Shown: positions 41,705 through 52,662, numbered from the stretch's first letter. The stretch: DNA of 64,000 bases from Acinetobacter pittii ATCC 19004 = CIP 70.29 (GCF_000369045.1 NZ_KB849789.1:246586-310585); one strand, 5' to 3'. The notes: generated from the sequence alone by a model not told the origin. Program-made: numbers and translations.

Positions 41705-43039
41705 TTAATTTAGCTGATTTTGTTTGAGCGATTTTTTATGCTCAAAGTAGCTGATTGAAAAAATAACCAAGCCGACCAAATACAAGACACCAGACAACAG
41801 CAGTAAGTCTAAACCTGCTGCATAGAGTAACCAAAGCGCATAGATTGAAGCGACACTTGCAATCGCAATATGCGGCGTGCGTTTGTGGCGAATGGATTCT
41901 TTAAGGTAAAAAGCTGACACCAGAAAATAAGGCAGCAAAATCATGACCGATGAAATCAATAAAAGCTGAGTGTAGTTTTTATTGAAAAAATACACGGCAA
42001 TGAGTGAGCCTTGTACCACAAGCGTCGTCAACCAAAGTGATGAAATGGGTACATTATTTTGGTTATTCTTTAAAAATAATTTCGGGAAAGCACCATTTTT
42101 TGCAGCTAAAAATGGAATTTCAGTGGCAAATAAGGTCCAACTTAAGTAAGAGGATGCAACCGAAATAATCAACCCGATGGTAATAATGATGGTACCCGGC
42201 AAGCCGATCAGTTGCTGTAAAATGGTCGCCATAGATGGGTTATGCATGCCTGCAAGCGCTTCACGACTTGCCACACCATAAGCCAATACGGTCACCATCA
42301 CGTAAAAACTTAATGCCAGCAAAACACCTAAAATAGTTGCTTTGCCAATGTCATGACGTTTTTTTGCACGCGATGATAAAACTACAGCACCTTCAATACC
42401 GGTAAATACCCAAAGGGTAATCAACATCAGGTCTTTCACTTGCTGCCAAAGTGGAACTTGCAAAGAAAAGTCATGTAAGTTGAGTTTGAATAGATCAAAC
42501 TTAAAGGCAATGAAGGTAAAGAAGATGAAAACCACCATTGGAATAATTTTGGCAATGGTTGCCAGTAAATTTACAATCGCAGCTTCTTTAATGCCTCGAC
42601 TCACTAACCAGTGCACCAGCCATACAAAAATGCTTGAGCCAATCAGTGAATAGAGTGTATTACCTTCACCAAAAATAATATGGTCTTTGCTGTCGGTAAA
42701 CATGCCGACGCCTGAAAAGGCAATCACCACATAACCCACAATACCAATGGTAGTACACAACCAATAGCCCCACGCCGAGCAAAACCCGATCAGGTCTCCA
42801 AAGCCTTCGCGTGCATAGTTATAAATACCGCCGTCAAGGTCTGGTCGTTGACGCGTTAAATGCAACAATGAGAGGGCCAAGAAAATAATGCCGACCCCAG
42901 TAATGAGCCATGCAACAAGAAGGGCAGAGCCGTTAGCAACTTGAGCCATATTTTGGGGGAGGCTAAAAACGCCTGACCCCACCATAGAACTAAAGACCAG
43001 CGCTGTAAGAGACAATAATCCGATTTTGGCAGCAGACAT
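41705..43039 (-). CDS. APC-family amino-acid antiporter (arginine/ornithine ArcD/AdiC-like)
   Basis: Twelve-helix amino acid-polyamine-organocation transporter of 444 aa. Helix 1 has the unwound SSMVGSGVFSLPQNM, followed by DGGIYNYAREGFGDLIGFCS in helices 2-3 and WVFTGIEGAVVLSSRAK near helix 6, all typical of the basic amino-acid/polyamine antiporter branch. It most resembles arginine:ornithine or agmatine exchangers, but substrate is not fixed by sequence. It begins 5 bases after the homocysteine methyltransferase stop on the same strand, so the pair forms an operon. That points to transport of a methionine-related amino acid such as S-methylmethionine as an alternative. Confidence 0.87.
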   Translation of the reverse strand: MSAAKIGLLSLTALVFSSMVGSGVFSLPQNMAQVANGSALLVAWLITGVGIIFLALSLLHLTRQRPDLDGGIYNYAREGFGDLIGFCSAWGYWLCTTIGIVGYVVIAFSGVGMFTDSKDHIIFGEGNTLYSLIGSSIFVWLVHWLVSRGIKEAAIVNLLATIAKIIPMVVFIFFTFIAFKFDLFKLNLHDFSLQVPLWQQVKDLMLITLWVFTGIEGAVVLSSRAKKRHDIGKATILGVLLALSFYVMVTVLAYGVASREALAGMHNPSMATILQQLIGLPGTIIITIGLIISVASSYLSWTLFATEIPFLAAKNGAFPKLFLKNNQNNVPISSLWLTTLVVQGSLIAVYFFNKNYTQLLLISSVMILLPYFLVSAFYLKESIRHKRTPHIAIASVASIYALWLLYAAGLDLLLLSGVLYLVGLVIFSISYFEHKKSLKQNQLN

Positions 43040-43044
43040 GGTAT

Positions 43045-43923
43045 TTATTCTTTAAAAAATTGAGAAAGTTCAGCAATGTGTTCTGGCCCGATACCACAAC
43101 AACCGCCCACTAAACTTGCACCTGCTTGCTGCCATTGTTTAGCAAAACCAAGATAAGCTGGAGCATCTAAGTCTTTACGAATTTCATCCAGACCATCGTT
43201 GGCAGTAGCGCTTTCATCTTGCGGTGGGAACGCGTTGGCATAAGCACCAATCTGCACCGACTCTGGAATGAGTCCTTTAATTTCATTAATTGCTTGCAAG
43301 ATCACTTCAGGTTGGCAGCAGTTAAACAATACTGCTTTGGCATTTGATTGTTTGATGAAATCAGCCACTTGTTGCATATTTTCGCCTGAACGAAGTAATG
43401 CTTGTTCTTGTTTAATCTCATCTTGCAGCGTAAATGACACCCAATAGTCTTTACCATCTTGTGGTAATAACGCATGGACTGTTTCAACTTCTTTTAAGCA
43501 TGATTGGGTTTCTGCTAACCAAAAATCTACTTCCGGTGCCAAGGTATTAATGATGGGTTCTGCAAGGTTTTTAGCTTGTTCAGGTTGAAACAGGTCTGCA
43601 CGGTAAGAGCCAAATAACGGTGGTAAGCAGCCCGCGATTTTGACATTCTTGCCGCTTTCTTGAACTGCATTTTTTGCTTGTTCAATAGCAACTTTAATTA
43701 AACGCACGCCGTCAGTTTCAAAGCGTTCTTGACCAATATGAAATGGCACAACAGCATAGTTATTAGTCGTAATGACTTCTGAACCAGCGTTAATAAAATC
43801 GAGATGTACTTCTTTTACTGTTTCTGGTGCTTCAATGAGTGCAAGCGCAGACCATTCTGGTTGACGAAATGGAGCGCCACGACGGGCCAATTCACGGCCT
43901 AAACCGCCATCTAAAATTTTCAT
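43045..43923 (-). CDS. Homocysteine S-methyltransferase family protein (MmuM-like)
   Basis: Betaine/S-methylmethionine:homocysteine methyltransferase-like barrel of 292 aa. It begins ILDGGLGRELARRG, has the family Asn in INAGSEVITTNNYA, and keeps the zinc-binding Cys triad in LFNCCQPEVI and GGCCGIGPEH. It would transfer a methyl group from S-methylmethionine or a similar donor to homocysteine, making methionine. Partnership with an APC transporter is the arrangement of mmuPM in E. coli, though here the gene order is mmuM then transporter. It is the first gene of the pair. Confidence 0.88.
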   Translation of the reverse strand: MKILDGGLGRELARRGAPFRQPEWSALALIEAPETVKEVHLDFINAGSEVITTNNYAVVPFHIGQERFETDGVRLIKVAIEQAKNAVQESGKNVKIAGCLPPLFGSYRADLFQPEQAKNLAEPIINTLAPEVDFWLAETQSCLKEVETVHALLPQDGKDYWVSFTLQDEIKQEQALLRSGENMQQVADFIKQSNAKAVLFNCCQPEVILQAINEIKGLIPESVQIGAYANAFPPQDESATANDGLDEIRKDLDAPAYLGFAKQWQQAGASLVGGCCGIGPEHIAELSQFFKE

Positions 43924-44139
43924 AAATTACAACGTAAAGGGAGAAAAATAATTCAGCTAATCTAGCGTGTAGATGGATCGTATTCAATCGCGAATATGCT
44001 CGATATATTTCTAAATAAATTAGATTGTTATGAATATTTTTTCTTAAAAGGAATTCTGTAGATCATGTTCAGTTTTACTGATGAACTTCATGTGAAAAAG
44101 ATTACGTATTTATTTGAAAATATAGACTAAAAAATAATC

Positions 44140-44610
44140 TTATAACGCGCCATATTGTTGCCAACTTTCGCCAGTGTGCTGCGTTCTATAATACGCTTTA
44201 AGCTGTTCAAGCTGCATAAAGTGTATGCCTGACCAAATTAATAAACTGATGAATATTAAAACTTTAGATAAGCGACGAACTTTTTCTAGGCGAGCAAAAG
44301 CTAACAGTACAAAAAATAAGGCAGGTAAAAATATAAAGAATTGAACAGGGGAGAAAAATAAATGAGCAGTACTAAAATATAACGCCACTGCACTCATCAG
44401 CACATTTAAAACAGAGCATAGTTTTTGATATTTGCCGAGCTTAAAAGAGTAGGCAGTAATGACAAATAGCAGGGCTGAGCTAACATAAATCGCTGTACCA
44501 CCAATCATCCACATATAAAACCCGCTCACCAAAAGATAAGCAAGTAGCAAAACAAGCACGAGCTTAAAGCATAATGACAAGAGGTGAGAAGATGAGTTTA
44601 AATGGGTCAT
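44140..44610 (-). CDS. Hypothetical small membrane protein
   Basis: 156 aa from the ATG at 44610 (MTHLNSSSHLLSLC); the upstream extension from 44649 is less likely. Four to five hydrophobic segments: LVLVLLLAYLLVSGFYMWM, IYVSSALLFVITAY, VLMSAVALYFSTAHLF, FFIFLPALFFVLLAF and LIFISLLIWSGIHFM. The tail is hydrophilic (YYRTQHTGESWQQYG). No motif or family is recognised. It lies downstream of mqo's start on neither operon: the gene at 44,702 is on the same strand but separated by a terminator. Confidence 0.65.
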   Translation of the reverse strand: MTHLNSSSHLLSLCFKLVLVLLLAYLLVSGFYMWMIGGTAIYVSSALLFVITAYSFKLGKYQKLCSVLNVLMSAVALYFSTAHLFFSPVQFFIFLPALFFVLLAFARLEKVRRLSKVLIFISLLIWSGIHFMQLEQLKAYYRTQHTGESWQQYGAL

Positions 44611-44640
44611 AGCGAATCTAAATATCTCAAATGAGGGCTT

Positions 44641-44676
44641 AAAAAACAAAAGGACGAATCGAAATTCATCCTTTTG
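44641..44676 (-). terminator. Intrinsic terminator after mqo
   Basis: On the minus strand AAAAGGATGAAT, a 4-nt loop, then ATTCGTCCTTTT and a T-run. It begins about 25 bases past the mqo stop. Confidence 0.88.
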
Positions 44677-44701
44677 GTATTTTACTTATATATCGTCAAA
44701 C

Positions 44702-46342
44702 TTAGTTTGCTTTTGCAACTGGGGCAGTAGCAGTTTCATCGTTTGCAGCTTTGAACGGAGATGTATAGTTCAAGCCAAGTGTAGAGCTTGTGTACTGACG
44801 AACTTTGTCAAGTAACACAGGGTCTTTGCTTAAGTCTTGTTTATAAGAAACCACAATTTCATGAAGCTTCTGGTTCCACTTACCTTCAGTTTGCTCAGGG
44901 AAAGCTTTTTCAAGCAAGTTAAGCATGATATATGGAGAAGTCGAAGCACCCGGAGACGCACCTAACAATGCAGTTACAGCACCATCTTTAGATGCAAAGA
45001 TTTCTGTACCGAATTGAAGTGTTGCAGGTTTACCCGGTTCTTTTTTGATGATCTGAACACGTTGACCACCTTGGCTTAAACGCCAGTCTTCAGCTTTCGC
45101 ATCTGGGTAGTATTTACGAAGTTCATTTAGACGGTCTTCATCTGACATCATGACTTGGCTGACCAAGTATTTAACAAGATCAAGGTTTTCCAAGCCAACA
45201 GTCGTCATTGGTAAAACGTTGTTTTTGTTGGTTGATGCAAGTAAATCAAGCTGAGAACCATTTTTCAGGAACTTGTTTGAATACGTTGCAAATGGGCCAA
45301 ACAATACATATTTTTTACCGTCGATATAACGTGTATCAATATGTGGTACAGACATTGGAGGCGCACCAAGTTCAGCACGGCCATATACTTTCGCTGTGTG
45401 TTCAGTAGTAATTTTTGGGTTGTCAGTAATTAAGAACTCACCACCAACAGGGAAGCCAGCATATTGTTTAGCTTCAGGTAAACCGGTAAGTTGCAATAAT
45501 TTAACTGCTGCACCGCCTGCACCGATAAATACAAAACGTGTTTTAACGTGATCTACTTTACCAGTTTTCAAATTTTTGAAAGACACAGTCCAAGTTTTGT
45601 CATCATTTTGGCTGATGCCAGTCACTTCAGTTGATGTCTGTAATTTGAAATTCGGGTTTTGATTTAAATGACCTACTAATTGTTTAGTGATTGAACCATA
45701 GTTCACGTCAGAGCCAACATCCATACGGGTTGCTGCAACTTTTTGACTAGGGTCTCGGTCATTCATCACTAAAGGTGCCCATTGTTTAATCACAGCTGGG
45801 TCTTCAGTAAATTTCATACCTTTGAACAACGGGCTTTGGATCATGGCAGCATAACGTTTTTCTAAGAATTGAACGTTATCGCCCCAAACGAAAGCAATGT
45901 GTGGAACTGGATTAATGAATGATTTTGGTTCAGCTAAAACGCCTTGTTTTACCTGATATGACCAGAACTGTTTAGCAACTTCAAATTGAGAAGCAACTTT
46001 TTCAGCTTTGGCAATTTCCATCTTACCGTTTTTCTCTTCGGTATAGTTCATTTCCATAAAGCCAGAGTGGCCTGTTCCGGCATTGTTAAAGCCGTTTGAA
46101 CTTTCTTGAGCAACTTGGTCAAGACGCTCAAACATACGAATTTGCCAGTTTGGTTCAAGCTCAGTGAAATAAGTACCGAGAGTGGCACTCATGATGCCGC
46201 CGCCAACAAGAACAGCATCAACAACTGGCTCATCTTTTGCAGTTTCAACTTGTTTTGACGTTGTTGGTCTAAACAAGAATGCAATACCTGCAATTAGAAT
46301 AAGAATGATTAATACCAGAAGGTATTTCAAAAACTTTTTCAT
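44702..46342 (-). CDS. mqo: Malate:quinone oxidoreductase with N-terminal membrane anchor
   Basis: FAD enzyme of the TCA cycle oxidising malate to oxaloacetate and passing electrons to quinone, as an alternative to soluble malate dehydrogenase. The FAD fingerprint [16 protein letters not shown] lies near 42-57. It is followed by [48 protein letters not shown] and the C-terminal [13 protein letters not shown] typical of Mqo. Before these the protein has [19 protein letters not shown], a hydrophobic helix with positive N-tail. Most Mqo proteins are only peripherally attached, so this looks like a true membrane anchor. Length is 546 aa. It is monocistronic, with its own terminator. Confidence 0.95.
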   Translation of the reverse strand: MKKFLKYLLVLIILILIAGIAFLFRPTTSKQVETAKDEPVVDAVLVGGGIMSATLGTYFTELEPNWQIRMFERLDQVAQESSNGFNNAGTGHSGFMEMNYTEEKNGKMEIAKAEKVASQFEVAKQFWSYQVKQGVLAEPKSFINPVPHIAFVWGDNVQFLEKRYAAMIQSPLFKGMKFTEDPAVIKQWAPLVMNDRDPSQKVAATRMDVGSDVNYGSITKQLVGHLNQNPNFKLQTSTEVTGISQNDDKTWTVSFKNLKTGKVDHVKTRFVFIGAGGAAVKLLQLTGLPEAKQYAGFPVGGEFLITDNPKITTEHTAKVYGRAELGAPPMSVPHIDTRYIDGKKYVLFGPFATYSNKFLKNGSQLDLLASTNKNNVLPMTTVGLENLDLVKYLVSQVMMSDEDRLNELRKYYPDAKAEDWRLSQGGQRVQIIKKEPGKPATLQFGTEIFASKDGAVTALLGASPGASTSPYIMLNLLEKAFPEQTEGKWNQKLHEIVVSYKQDLSKDPVLLDKVRQYTSSTLGLNYTSPFKAANDETATAPVAKAN

Positions 46343-46812
46343 GTAAGGGGGACCTTAAAATAAGTTATTTGAGTCACTTAAGGTGTGAGGAAACCTAGAC
46401 AGCGTATCCAGACAAAACGGATATAAATGCGAAAGTAAATTCTCAAAATTAGAGAACTTCGAAAAAAATAAAAATTACTTGGGATTATCGCAAACACTCT
46501 ATATTTTAGACTAATTTTGCATTGACAAGACAATTTTTATAATAAATGGGGTTCATCAAAATCATAAATATGATTTATATTTAATCAAATTGAGCTTTAA
46601 AAAGATAATTTAAGACAATTATTTTTATTTAAATATTTGAAATTAAATTAATAATTTTAATTTGATTAAAGTTAAATCATTTGAAGAATATTTGCCTATA
46701 AAAATCGATTAATTTTTATTTCGTACCCTATTTATGTAAATAAGCTCTTCGTAGACGCTTATTTTCTGTCATACATTGTTCTTATTAATATTGGTTCTAT
46801 AAAGATTAAATT
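46343..46812. other. AT-rich gene-free stretch between mqo and betA
   Basis: About 470 bases with very low GC, no frame of note and no RNA-like structure seen until the betA terminator. It should hold the mqo promoter. Confidence 0.5.
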
Positions 46813-46845
46813 AAGGGCATATCTCTGCATAAGAAATATGCCCTT
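46813..46845 (-). terminator. Intrinsic terminator after betA
   Basis: On the minus strand AAAGGGCATAT..., a 10-nt loop, then ATATGCCCTT with a T-rich tail, just past the betA stop at 46853. Confidence 0.75.
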
Positions 46846-46852
46846 TCAGATT

Positions 46853-48511
46853 TTATGATGCTACATAGAACGGTGCAGTTGAACGTGGTAACGCTTCACG
46901 TCCACGAATTTGGTCTGCAATTTTCTCGGCAATCATAATGGTAGTTGCATTTAAGTTACCGGTAATAATGAGCGGCATGATAGAGGCATCGACAACACGT
47001 AAACCACGCATACCGTGTACACGACCTTGACCATCTACAACAGCCATTTCATCTTCACCCATCTTGCAGCTACAAGATGGATGGTAAGCTGTTTCTGCAT
47101 GGTTACGAACAAAGTCATCAAGCTCTGCATCGGTTTGCAAATGTTTGCCCGGACTAATTTCTTCACCACGATATGGATCAAGCGCAGGTTGCTGCATGAT
47201 TTCACGAGTAATACGAATTGCATCGCGGAACTCGCGCCAGTCTTGCTCAGTCGACATGTAGTTAAACAAGATACTTGGATGCTCAAACGGATCTTTTGAT
47301 TTAAGTTTGATTCGACCACGTGAAGGCGAACGCATTGAACCAACGTGGGCTTGGAAGCCGTGTTCTTTCACTGCATTACTACCGTTGTAGTTAATGGCAA
47401 CCGGCAAGAAATGGTATTGGATGTTTGGCCACGTAAACTCATCCGAACTACGGATAAATCCGCCTGCTTCAAACTGGTTACTTGCACCAATGCCTGTACC
47501 GTTAAATAACCACTCGGCACCAATCGCAGGTTGGTTATACCATTTCAAGGCAGGGTATAAAGAAACGGGTTGTTTACATTTATATTGTAAGTACATTTCT
47601 AGGTGGTCTTGCAGGTTTTCACCTACGCCCGGCAAATCATGAACCACATCAATGTCCATTGATTTTAAGAAAGTGCTTTGACCCACACCTGAGCGCTGTA
47701 AAATTTGCGGTGACGCAATTGCACCTGCGCACAGTAATACTTCGCGTTTAACCAATGCACGTTGTAAGTTGTTTTGGTCAGCACCAATAATGTATTCAAC
47801 ACCAATAGCTTGCTTTTGATTAAACAAGATTTTATTGGTTGTGGCGTGAGTCAGAATGGTCAGGTTTGGACGACCTTTTGCCATATCCAAATAACCACGT
47901 GCAGTGCTTGAGCGACGACCTTTAGGTGTAACCGTGCGGTCCATTGGACCAAAGCCTTCTTGTTGGTAACCGTTTAAGTCAACAGTACGCGGATAACCTG
48001 CTTGTACACCAGCTTCAACCATGGCATGGAACAACACATTGTTGCCATTTTTAGGGGTAGCAACGGACACAGGACCATTGCCGCCATGGTAGTCATTTTC
48101 ACCAATGTCACGGGTTTCGGCTTTTTTGTAGTATGGCAAACAGTCGGCATAAGACCAGTTTTCAAGGCCTTTATGAGTTGACCATTGCTCTAAATCCATT
48201 GCGTTACCGCGGATATAGCACATGCCATTAATTAAAGATGAGCCACCTAAACCTTTTCCACGACCACATTCCATACGACGGTTATTCATGTGTGGTTCTG
48301 GGTCGGTTAAATAAGCCCAGTTATAGCGACGGCCTTGAAGAGGGTAGGCCAAAGCTGCCGGCATTTGTGTACGGAAATCCAAGCGATAATCTGGTCCACC
48401 CGCTTCTAATAATAAAACGGTGGTATCTTTGTCTTCAGTAAGACGCGCAGCGAGTACATTTCCGGCAGATCCTGCGCCAATAATAATGTAATCATATTCT
48501 TTAATATTCAT
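46853..48511 (-). CDS. betA: BetA, choline dehydrogenase
   Basis: GMC-family FAD oxidoreductase that converts choline to betaine aldehyde (and can go further) at the membrane. I start at the ATG at 48511 ([18 protein letters not shown]), with AAGGA 5 bases upstream; the longer frame adds 19 unlikely residues. FAD-binding [16 protein letters not shown], the GMC signature [20 protein letters not shown] and the late [11 protein letters not shown] and [18 protein letters not shown] are all in place. Length is 552 aa. It is the last gene of the betI-betB-betA operon and ends at a terminator. Confidence 0.95.
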   Translation of the reverse strand: MNIKEYDYIIIGAGSAGNVLAARLTEDKDTTVLLLEAGGPDYRLDFRTQMPAALAYPLQGRRYNWAYLTDPEPHMNNRRMECGRGKGLGGSSLINGMCYIRGNAMDLEQWSTHKGLENWSYADCLPYYKKAETRDIGENDYHGGNGPVSVATPKNGNNVLFHAMVEAGVQAGYPRTVDLNGYQQEGFGPMDRTVTPKGRRSSTARGYLDMAKGRPNLTILTHATTNKILFNQKQAIGVEYIIGADQNNLQRALVKREVLLCAGAIASPQILQRSGVGQSTFLKSMDIDVVHDLPGVGENLQDHLEMYLQYKCKQPVSLYPALKWYNQPAIGAEWLFNGTGIGASNQFEAGGFIRSSDEFTWPNIQYHFLPVAINYNGSNAVKEHGFQAHVGSMRSPSRGRIKLKSKDPFEHPSILFNYMSTEQDWREFRDAIRITREIMQQPALDPYRGEEISPGKHLQTDAELDDFVRNHAETAYHPSCSCKMGEDEMAVVDGQGRVHGMRGLRVVDASIMPLIITGNLNATTIMIAEKIADQIRGREALPRSTAPFYVAS

Positions 48512-48606
48512 AACTATCCTTTTTTTACTAACAGTTTGCCAGAGCAATCTATAAAGACTGCTCGGCATATGTGATTTAGGTTGAAGTGTTTAAAGCGATG
48601 GAGGCA

Positions 48607-50079
48607 TTAAAAAATGCTTTGATAATCGCCAAGTTCAACTTGAATAGATTTGATACGGGTATAGTGCCCAAGCGTAGTTAAGCCATTTTCACGGCCTACA
48701 CCAGATTGTTTATAGCCACCGACTGGCATCTCGGCAGGCGATTCGCCCCAAGTGTTAATCCAGCAAATACCAGCTTCAATTTGGTGAATAATGCGATGAG
48801 CACGGCTGATGTCTTGAGTAACAACGCCAGCAGCTAAACCAAAGGTGGTGTCGTTAGCACGACGGATGACTTCTTCTTCGGTTTCATAGCTTAAGATGCT
48901 CATGACAGGTCCAAAAATCTCTTCTTGAACAATCGCCATCTGGTCAGTGCAGTCGCTAAATACTGTCGGTAGTACATAAGCGCCTTTGGCAAGTTCGCCT
49001 TCTGTTGCGCGGCCACCGCCAATTAACACTTTAGCGCCTTGTTGTTTGCCTGACTCAATGAAAGACAACACTTTTTCCATGTGAGGGAAGCTAGTGAGTG
49101 GACCGAAGTTGGTGTCTTCAGCCATTGGGTCGCCAATGCGAATACGTTTTACACGCTCTACAACGGCTTTTTCAAAGTCGGCTAAAAGTGATTTTGGAAC
49201 AAATACGCGTGTACCGTTGGTACATACCTGACCTGAGCTAAAGAAGTTCGCCATGACTGCAATATCTGCGGCACGATTAAGGTCGGCATCTTCACAAATA
49301 ATGAGTGGAGATTTACCACCAAGTTCCATAGTCACTTCTTTTAGCGTAGAGCCAGCAGCGCTTGCCATAACTTTTTTGCCAGTTTCCACACCGCCAGTGA
49401 ATGAGATTTTTTCAATCACAGGATGTTCAGTGAGCCACTGACCAATTTCACGACCAGCACCTTGCACCACGTTAAAGACGCCGTCTGGAACGCCTGCTTC
49501 TGTATAGATCTCTGCAAGTTTAAATGCAGTGAGTGGAGTGGTTTCACTTGGTTTGAAAATCATGGCATTACCCGCAGCAAGGGCAGGGGCAGATTTCCAT
49601 AAAGCAATTTGAATTGGATAGTTCCAGGCACCAATACCAGCAACTACACCTAACGGTTCACGGCGTGTATAAAAGAAACTTGATTCGCGAAGTGGAACTT
49701 GTTCACCTTGAATGGCTGTTGCAAGTCCTGCGTAGTATTCGAGTACATCTGCGCCAGTCACAATATCGACTGTAGATGTTTCGCTAAAAGCTTTACCTGT
49801 GTCGAGTGTTTCAAGACGGGCAAGCTCATCATTACGTTCACGAAGAATGTCGACAGCACGACGTAAAATACGTGAACGTTCCATGGCAGTCATGGCAGCC
49901 CAGATTTTTTGTCCTTGTTGGGCACTTTGTACAGCAGCTTCAATATCTTGTTCAGAAGCTTGCTGAAGAGTCGCGATTGTCTCGCCGTTGGCAGGGTTAA
50001 TACTATTAAATGTTTTACCACTGGTTGCTTTAACGTAGCGTCCATGGATATACAATTGATGAACTTGTACATCACTCAT
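48607..50079 (-). CDS. betB: BetB, betaine aldehyde dehydrogenase
   Basis: NAD(P)-dependent aldehyde dehydrogenase oxidising betaine aldehyde to glycine betaine, the compatible solute. I start at the ATG at 50079 ([16 protein letters not shown]), giving 490 aa. The frame extends to 50166, but that adds 29 residues inside betI. Catalytic features: [16 protein letters not shown] with the general base Glu, and [13 protein letters not shown] with the nucleophilic Cys. PWNY-type [20 protein letters not shown] is the cofactor region. The start overlaps the betI stop by 8 bases, and betA follows about 95 bases downstream. Confidence 0.95.
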   Translation of the reverse strand: MSDVQVHQLYIHGRYVKATSGKTFNSINPANGETIATLQQASEQDIEAAVQSAQQGQKIWAAMTAMERSRILRRAVDILRERNDELARLETLDTGKAFSETSTVDIVTGADVLEYYAGLATAIQGEQVPLRESSFFYTRREPLGVVAGIGAWNYPIQIALWKSAPALAAGNAMIFKPSETTPLTAFKLAEIYTEAGVPDGVFNVVQGAGREIGQWLTEHPVIEKISFTGGVETGKKVMASAAGSTLKEVTMELGGKSPLIICEDADLNRAADIAVMANFFSSGQVCTNGTRVFVPKSLLADFEKAVVERVKRIRIGDPMAEDTNFGPLTSFPHMEKVLSFIESGKQQGAKVLIGGGRATEGELAKGAYVLPTVFSDCTDQMAIVQEEIFGPVMSILSYETEEEVIRRANDTTFGLAAGVVTQDISRAHRIIHQIEAGICWINTWGESPAEMPVGGYKQSGVGRENGLTTLGHYTRIKSIQVELGDYQSIF

Positions 50080-50695
50080 TTTGTCTCTCCTGCAAAGGCT
50101 TGTTCGCAAATTGCAATTGCGTTTGTACATAATCGTAAGCAATGGAACGAGCAAGGTTGCTGTCAAATTCGTTATGACGGCTTAAACTGCCTCGTAACCA
50201 TAATCCATCAATCAATGCTGCCAAACCTCTAGCGGCAACACTGGCCTGTTGTTCATCCATTAACTTAAGAAAATAAAACTTTAAGTTGGAATACAGGCGT
50301 TGATCATTAATCTTTTGCAAGCGGCTTAAGTCCGGTACATGCATACTTGCTGACCAAAAGTCCAACCAGACCCGCATTGCTTTTTCATTGACCTGACTAA
50401 TGTCAAAGTTGGAGTCGATAATGGCCTTAATTTGGCTCTCTGGATGCGAATCTGCTTCTGCTCTGTACTGTTCGGTTTTACGACGCAGAACATTTAACAT
50501 TTCTTGCATGCAGGTATTTATCAACCCTTGTTTGTCGCCAAAATAATGGCTGACAATGCCGGTCGACAGCTCGGCTTTTTTTGCAATTTGTGCAATGGTG
50601 GTATTAGATAACCCCACTTCATAAATTACGTCGAGTGCAGCGTTCATGATTTCTTCACGTCGCACATGTTCTGGTTTTACTCTGCGTTTTGTCAT
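50072..50695 (-). CDS. betI: BetI, TetR-family choline-responsive repressor
   Basis: TetR-type repressor of 207 aa from the ATG at 50695 ([17 protein letters not shown]); the frame extends to 50713 with weaker codons. The N-terminal helix-turn-helix reads [21 protein letters not shown], very close to BetI of other gammaproteobacteria. The C-terminal ligand domain (about 60-195) ends [11 protein letters not shown]. BetI represses betIBA and betT and is released by choline. The betI-betT intergenic region contains a large perfect palindrome centred between 50,793 and 50,794, consistent with its operator. Confidence 0.95.
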   Translation of the reverse strand: MTKRRVKPEHVRREEIMNAALDVIYEVGLSNTTIAQIAKKAELSTGIVSHYFGDKQGLINTCMQEMLNVLRRKTEQYRAEADSHPESQIKAIIDSNFDISQVNEKAMRVWLDFWSASMHVPDLSRLQKINDQRLYSNLKFYFLKLMDEQQASVAARGLAALIDGLWLRGSLSRHNEFDSNLARSIAYDYVQTQLQFANKPLQERQNE

Positions 50696-50769
50696 GGTTG
50701 TCCACATCAGCACTTTTAGTGGTGCTTAAAATTCAACATGTTAACTTGCAGAGCATCATAGCACTTTTT

Positions 50770-50817
50770 TATCATACTTGTTATTGATTGAACGTTCAAT
50801 CAATAACAAGTATGATA
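50770..50817. promoter_or_regulatory. Perfect 48-bp palindromic operator between betI and betT1
   Basis: Two 24-base arms are exact reverse complements with no spacer; the centre is AACGTT. The inner core TTGATTGAACGTTCAATCAA closely resembles known BetI sites. Placed 75 bases from the betI start and 142 from the betT1 start, it can control both divergent transcripts. The perfect arms are longer than a single TetR dimer needs (about 20 bp), so two dimers may bind. Confidence 0.85.
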
Positions 50818-50959
50818 TGTAAAAATCAATGAATTTTTGAACAAGCTTCTAAAAATAAAGAGGTGAAATCAAAGGTTCTTAAGGATAGGATGATGCGCAT
50901 AAGTACATTACTTATCACGTTATTTTGAGAAAAATACACCGATTGCAAGGAGCAATAAG

Positions 50960-52582
50960 ATGGTGTTGAAAAGTGATGGATATTCTTCAGACCATATTCG
51001 GTTAAATCGTTTCGTATTTTGGAGTTCAGCAATCAGTATCGGTATTTTTGGCCTACTTTTTGTGCTGTTTCCAGAAAAAAGTCAGTTTTGGCTGACCTAT
51101 GTACAAGAGCAAGTAAATCACTTTTTTGGGTGGTATTACATGCTGGTTATTGTGCTGTGTCTGGGTTTTGTTGGTTGGCTCGCTTTTTCAAAAGTAGGGC
51201 AGATTCCTTTGGGAAAAGATGACGACAAACCAGAGTTTAGTTATTTGGCTTGGACTTCAATGCTGTTTTCGGCAGGGATTGGTATTGCGCTACTTTATTA
51301 TGGTGTGGCCGAACCTGTTGACCATTTTTTAAGACCGCCAGAAGGTGAGGCAGGAACGATTCAGGCAGCCCGTAATGCGATGACTTATAGCTTTTTGCAT
51401 TGGGGGATTCATGGCTGGGTGCTCTATGCATTGCTCGGAGTTACTTTAGGTTACTTTGCTTTCAGACAAAACTTGCCATTAGCACTTCGCTCGGCGCTTT
51501 ACCCAATTTTTGGAGAGCGAGTGCATGGCTTGGTGGGTGATTTTGTCGATGGCTTTGGAATTTTAGCGACGGTCATTTCTTTGGTCACCAACTTGGGAAT
51601 CGGAGCGTTGGTGCTGGTATCGGGCATTTGTTACTTACTGCCGCAAATTCCGGATAACTCTGCGACCTTAATTACTGCCGTGCTCATCATGATGTTCGTT
51701 GCCACGATTACGACCGTGGTGGGTATTGAAAAAGGTTTGGCGTGGTTGTCGCGTATTAATTTACGTCTGCTATATGCCTTACTTTTATTTGTATTTTTAA
51801 CGGGTCCGACAAACCATTTATTAAATGGTCTGGTACAAAATACGGGCGATTATCTCAATAATTTTATTGGTAAAAGTTTTGATATGTATTTGTACAATCA
51901 AAAAGCCAGTGGCTGGTTGGGTTCGTGGACTGTATTTTATTGGGCTTGGTGGATTGCATGGGCGCCTTTTGTCGGTATGTTTATTGCCCGCATTTCAAAA
52001 GGACGTACCATTCGTGAAGTAGTATTAGGTGTATGCCTGATTCCACTCGGCTTTACACTGGCTTGGATTTCGGTTTTTGGAAACACTGCAATTTATTTTA
52101 TCTTGCAGCAAAAACAGAAAGTATTAGGCGATATGGTCTTAACTGATCCAGCATTATCTTTATTTAAATTACTCGAATATCTGCCGTTTAATCCTTACGT
52201 TGCAGGTATTGTTGTTGTAATTTGTTTCGTTTTATTTTTGACACCAGTTGGCTCTGGTACACTAATGATCGCTAATTTGTCCTCAAAAGGGGGCACCAAT
52301 GATAGTGATTCACCGATCTGGTTACGCGTCTTTTGGTCTGTGGTAATTACCATTGTAAGTATTGGCTTGCTTTTAGCCGGTAGTTTTAACTCCATGCAAA
52401 GTGCTGTGGTGTTATGTGGTTTACCATTTTCAGTCATTATTTTGCTCTATATGTTTGGTTTAGCCAAAGCGTTAAAGCAAGATGATTTTGACCCTCAATT
52501 AGTGAAAAAACAGTTAGCTGTTTCAAAAGACATTTCAGTCCCATCGAATTGTGACCAGAATAAAGTGACCGAGGTTTTATAA
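50960..52582 (+). CDS. betT: BetT1, BCCT-family choline transporter (short form)
   Basis: Betaine/choline/carnitine transporter of 540 aa with 12 helices. The helix-8 signature is FYWAWWIAWAPFVGMFIARI, followed by SKGRTIREVVLG, and the Gly-rich unwound helix 3 is MLFSAGIGIALLYYGVAEP. The C-terminal tail is short. In A. baylyi two BetT proteins are described, a short osmolarity-independent one and a longer osmo-dependent one; this copy corresponds to the short one (assignment by length). AAGGAG lies before the ATG. It is the first gene of the betT1-betT2-marC run, divergent from betI. Confidence 0.93.
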   Translation: MVLKSDGYSSDHIRLNRFVFWSSAISIGIFGLLFVLFPEKSQFWLTYVQEQVNHFFGWYYMLVIVLCLGFVGWLAFSKVGQIPLGKDDDKPEFSYLAWTSMLFSAGIGIALLYYGVAEPVDHFLRPPEGEAGTIQAARNAMTYSFLHWGIHGWVLYALLGVTLGYFAFRQNLPLALRSALYPIFGERVHGLVGDFVDGFGILATVISLVTNLGIGALVLVSGICYLLPQIPDNSATLITAVLIMMFVATITTVVGIEKGLAWLSRINLRLLYALLLFVFLTGPTNHLLNGLVQNTGDYLNNFIGKSFDMYLYNQKASGWLGSWTVFYWAWWIAWAPFVGMFIARISKGRTIREVVLGVCLIPLGFTLAWISVFGNTAIYFILQQKQKVLGDMVLTDPALSLFKLLEYLPFNPYVAGIVVVICFVLFLTPVGSGTLMIANLSSKGGTNDSDSPIWLRVFWSVVITIVSIGLLLAGSFNSMQSAVVLCGLPFSVIILLYMFGLAKALKQDDFDPQLVKKQLAVSKDISVPSNCDQNKVTEVL

Positions 52583-52626
52583 CCTCAATCGATCACATCT
52601 ATATATTATTTTTTTGCGTTTAAAGT

Positions 52627-52662
52627 CGTCTTTTCATTGTTTTAAATAAGAGTGAAAAGACG
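52627..52662. repeat. Hairpin between betT1 and betT2
   Basis: CGTCTTTTCA and TGAAAAGACG form a perfect 10-bp stem with a 16-nt loop, mid-gap between the genes. No clean T-run follows, so it may attenuate or protect mRNA rather than end it. Confidence 0.5.
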
